A stretch of 64,000 bases of DNA from Yersinia entomophaga. GTDB taxonomy: Bacteria > Pseudomonadota > Gammaproteobacteria > Enterobacterales > Enterobacteriaceae. The notes under the pieces are model-generated. The model saw only the letters and a list, made by a program, of their open reading frames with translations, was not told where the DNA came from and made no database searches. The stretch covers positions 3,470,074 through 3,534,073 of the forward strand of contig NZ_CP010029.1 of the NCBI RefSeq assembly GCF_001656035.1, written 5' to 3'. The position numbers and the translations under genes were made by a program. Every line of letters begins with the position of its first letter. Positions within the stretch are counted from its first letter, which is position 1. This document shows positions 61,732-64,000 of the stretch, piece by piece.

Positions 61732-62331
61732 ATGACAGAGGAAAAAAAACCGGGTGTGATCCGGCGGTTATGGCAGTGGTGGCGCAGGCCGAGCCGATTG
61801 GCGCTAGGGACGTTACTGCTGATCGGTTTTGTTGCTGGGATTATTTTCTGGGGTGGTTTCAACACCGGAATGGAAATGGCTAACACCGAAAAGTTCTGTA
61901 TCAGTTGTCATGAAATGAAAGACAACGTGTACCAGGAATATTTGGGCACTATTCACTACAGTAACCGCAGCGGCGTCAGAGCCACTTGTCCGGATTGCCA
62001 CGTTCCGCACGAATGGGGCCCGAAAATGTTGCGTAAAATCAAAGCCAGTAAAGAACTGTACGCGAAAACCTTTGGTTTGATTGATACGCCGCAGAAATTT
62101 GAGGCGCACCGGCTGACGATGGCGCAGAGTGAATGGGCGCGTATGAAAGCCAATAATTCGCAAGAATGTCGAAACTGTCATAACTTCGACAATATGGATT
62201 TCACCGCGCAGAAAACCGTGGCGGCCAAAATGCATAATAGCGCGATTACCGAAGGCAAAACCTGCGTAGATTGCCATAAAGGTATTGCCCATAAACTACC
62301 GGATATGCGGGAAATTCCTAACGGCTTTTAA
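61732..62331 (+). CDS. napC: NapC membrane-anchored tetra-haem quinol dehydrogenase
   Basis: 199 residues, NapC/NirT family. One N-terminal membrane helix (about 22-43) and four CxxCH haem sites: CISCHE, CPDCHV, CRNCHN, CVDCHK. Oxidises menaquinol or ubiquinol and delivers electrons to NapB. With napGH missing, it is the only quinol route encoded in this operon. Start ATG 61732, 11 bases after napB. Confidence 0.96.
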   Translation: MTEEKKPGVIRRLWQWWRRPSRLALGTLLLIGFVAGIIFWGGFNTGMEMANTEKFCISCHEMKDNVYQEYLGTIHYSNRSGVRATCPDCHVPHEWGPKMLRKIKASKELYAKTFGLIDTPQKFEAHRLTMAQSEWARMKANNSQECRNCHNFDNMDFTAQKTVAAKMHNSAITEGKTCVDCHKGIAHKLPDMREIPNGF

Positions 62332-62363
62332 TTCCCTCCTCGTATCTGAGTGCTGTATTTTTC

Positions 62364-62400
62364 AACACCTCGCTGGCTTTTGCTGACGAGGTGTTTTTTT
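62364..62400 (+). terminator. Terminator of the nap operon
   Basis: AACACCTCG and CGAGGTGTT form a perfect 9-bp stem (14-base loop) followed by five more T, 33 bases after the napC stop. Confidence 0.92.
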
Positions 62401-62475
62401 ATTGCAAAGTTATCTCCACTAGCGTTAGCTAGCGCCAGGAAAAAAAACTTCAATTACATGATACGGACTGAATAT

Positions 62476-63051
62476 ATGTCAGCAAAAATCGAGAATATCC
62501 AACGCACGTTATTATCTGATAATTGGTATGTGCTGAATAAATATTCTTACGACTTAAAAAGAAAAAACGGTGAGTTAGTCCATCAGGAGCGTGAAGTCTA
62601 CGACCGAGGCAACGGTGCCACTATCTTGTTATATAACCGCGCCAAAGGAACCGTAATATTAATCAACCAATTTCGTATGCCTACATATGTTAACGGCAAT
62701 GAAAGCGGCATGTTATTAGAAGCCTGCGCTGGTCTGTTGGATGCGGATACTCCGGAAGACTGTATTCGCAGGGAAGCGATAGAAGAAACCGGTTTTGAAA
62801 TTGGCGAAGTGGAAAAACTATTTGCTGCGTATATGTCACCCGGCGGCGTCACCGAACTGGTGCATTTCTTTGCTGCGGAATATCTGCCGGAACAGCGTAT
62901 TTATGCCGGTGGCGGTATTGATGACGAAGATATAGAGGTTCTGGAAATTCCCTTCAAAGAAGCGCTGGCGATGATTGCCGATGGTCGCATCAAAGACGGC
63001 AAAACCATCATGCTGCTACAGCATGCGCAGATTAAGGGCTGGTTTGAATGA
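62476..63051 (+). CDS. nudK: NudK GDP-mannose (nucleotide-sugar) hydrolase
   Basis: 191 residues from ATG 62476 (E. coli length); the open frame starts further upstream inside the terminator region and is not used. Nudix motif [26 protein letters not shown] (GX5EX7REUXEEXGU pattern) at about 95-120. Conserved [19 protein letters not shown] and [13 protein letters not shown]. Hydrolyses GDP-mannose to GMP and mannose-1-phosphate in E. coli. Lies between nap and maeB, the latter as in E. coli. Confidence 0.93.
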   Translation: MSAKIENIQRTLLSDNWYVLNKYSYDLKRKNGELVHQEREVYDRGNGATILLYNRAKGTVILINQFRMPTYVNGNESGMLLEACAGLLDADTPEDCIRREAIEETGFEIGEVEKLFAAYMSPGGVTELVHFFAAEYLPEQRIYAGGGIDDEDIEVLEIPFKEALAMIADGRIKDGKTIMLLQHAQIKGWFE

Positions 63052-63209
63052 CCGAGGCACTTTTCAACAAATTCATCTTATGTAAGTAACTAAAGCGTAA
63101 AATGTTGCGAAGAGTTTGGGCTGCTTCATGGTTTAGGCCTATTGACTCACTATACTGGTTCTGTTCCTGATTTTACCTCTCAACATATAAAAGCAAAAGG
63201 GATCCTATA

Positions 63210-64000
63210 ATGGACGAACAGTTGAAACAAAGTGCCCTGGATTTTCACCAATATCCCACTCCGGGTAAAATCCAGGTCTCGCCAACCAAGCCGCTGGCCA
63301 CGCAACGAGATCTGGCGCTGGCGTATTCTCCTGGCGTAGCGGCACCTTGTCTGGAGATTGCGGCCGACCCTTTGGCTGCCTATAAATATACTGCGCGCGG
63401 CAATTTGGTTGCGGTGATTTCTAACGGCACTGCGGTGCTGGGGCTAGGTAATATTGGCGCTTTAGCCGGAAAACCGGTTATGGAAGGCAAGGGCGTTCTG
63501 TTTAAAAAATTCTCAGGTATTGATGTTTTTGATATTGAAGTTGACGAGCATAATCCCGATAAGTTGATCGACATTATCGCCTCACTGGAACCGACCTTCG
63601 GCGGTATTAATCTGGAAGATATTAAAGCGCCAGAGTGCTTCTATATTGAACAAAAACTGCGCGAACGGATGAACATTCCGGTATTCCACGACGATCAGCA
63701 CGGCACTGCGATTATTTGTACTGCAGCTGTTCTGAACGGTCTGCGCGTAGTTGAGAAAGATATTTCTGATGTTAGGCTGGTGGTTTCCGGGGCAGGGGCT
63801 GCATCCATTGCCTGTCTGAATCTGCTGGTTGCACTGGGGCTGAAACGTCACAATATTACGGTTTGCGACTCAAAAGGCGTTATTTATCAAGGTCGCGAAC
63901 CCAATATGGAGGCGACCAAAGCCGCGTATGCCATTACGGATAACGGCCAGCGTACTTTGGGAGATGCCATTCCAAACGCCGATATTTTCCTTGGCTGCTC
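63210..64000 (+). CDS. maeB: NADP-dependent malic enzyme MaeB, N-terminal part
   Basis: 263 codons visible of about 759; the gene continues past the right edge. ATG 63210 has AAGGGAT 7-8 bases upstream. Begins [20 protein letters not shown]. Malic-enzyme N domain with catalytic region [10 protein letters not shown] and the metal/malate motif [10 protein letters not shown], then an NADP-binding Rossmann [13 protein letters not shown]. Decarboxylates malate to pyruvate with NADPH. The missing C-terminus would carry a phosphotransacetylase-like regulatory domain. Confidence 0.96.
   Translation, partial: MDEQLKQSALDFHQYPTPGKIQVSPTKPLATQRDLALAYSPGVAAPCLEIAADPLAAYKYTARGNLVAVISNGTAVLGLGNIGALAGKPVMEGKGVLFKKFSGIDVFDIEVDEHNPDKLIDIIASLEPTFGGINLEDIKAPECFYIEQKLRERMNIPVFHDDQHGTAIICTAAVLNGLRVVEKDISDVRLVVSGAGAASIACLNLLVALGLKRHNITVCDSKGVIYQGREPNMEATKAAYAITDNGQRTLGDAIPNADIFLGC

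Noticed and set aside
61813..62292. A 159-codon minus frame over napC
   Set aside because: Antisense of a gene with four intact CxxCH motifs; no independent support.

Overview
The window is a chromosomal piece of a gram-negative enteric bacterium (order Enterobacterales). Nearly every core gene is a close match, in length and motifs, to an Escherichia coli protein, and two long blocks keep E. coli order: yegS-cyaR-trhP(yegQ)-yegP-baeR-baeS-mdtD-(mdtC/mdtA remnants)-yegD-dgcE, and yfgG-ppx-ppk ... purN-purM-upp-uraA-hda-yfgD-bepA-perM-bcp-gcvR-dapA-bamC-purC-ypfJ-tmcA-ypfH-ypfN-dapE-yffB-ypfM-acrD-narP-nap-nudK-maeB. Several genes are absent from E. coli at these places and suggest a Yersinia/Serratia-like lineage rather than Escherichia: mgtE, a second pstCAB set beside ppk, a DUF441 gene, an M15 peptidase, a secreted AroQ-gamma chorismate mutase, and a nap operon without napGH. 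The species cannot be named from sequence reading alone.

Layout. 1-6.0 kb is accessory: the 5' part of a large non-ribosomal peptide synthetase (NRPS, running off the left edge) and, divergent from it, a serine recombinase of the invertase/resolvase family. 6.1-19.3 kb is the yegS-to-dgcE block. It holds the CyaR small RNA, a tRNA-hydroxylation gene, and the BaeSR envelope-stress system with mdtD, where the mdtABC pump genes have been reduced to out-of-frame scraps. 19.4-31.5 kb is ion and phosphate metabolism: MgtE, exopolyphosphatase, polyphosphate kinase and a divergent pstCAB operon with a Pho box between them, then speG and a lone cupin. 31.5-49 kb is housekeeping: purine (purN, purM, purC) and uracil (upp, uraA) genes, DnaA regulation (hda), envelope quality control (bepA, bamC), lysine synthesis (dapA, dapE), peroxide defence (bcp), glycine-cleavage control (gcvR) and tRNA acetylation (tmcA). 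50-56 kb carries aroQ-gamma, a TPR gene, the 20-residue ypfM microprotein and the RND pump acrD. 56.2-62.4 kb is a periplasmic nitrate-reduction locus: the response regulator narP, then a leader with NarL/NarP-type inverted heptamers, then napFDABC. The right edge is nudK and the start of maeB.

How it works together. BaeSR probably still drives the operon holding mdtD and acrD, since a BaeR-box-like sequence is present ahead of both. PhoB probably couples phosphate import (pstCAB) to polyphosphate handling (ppk/ppx). NarP, with FNR, probably controls nap. No tRNA, rRNA, CRISPR array, insertion sequence or recognisable phage or defence island was seen. The most unusual items are the NRPS with a formyltransferase-C-like insert and a perfect glutamine specificity code, the decayed mdtABC operon, and the pst/ppk arrangement.
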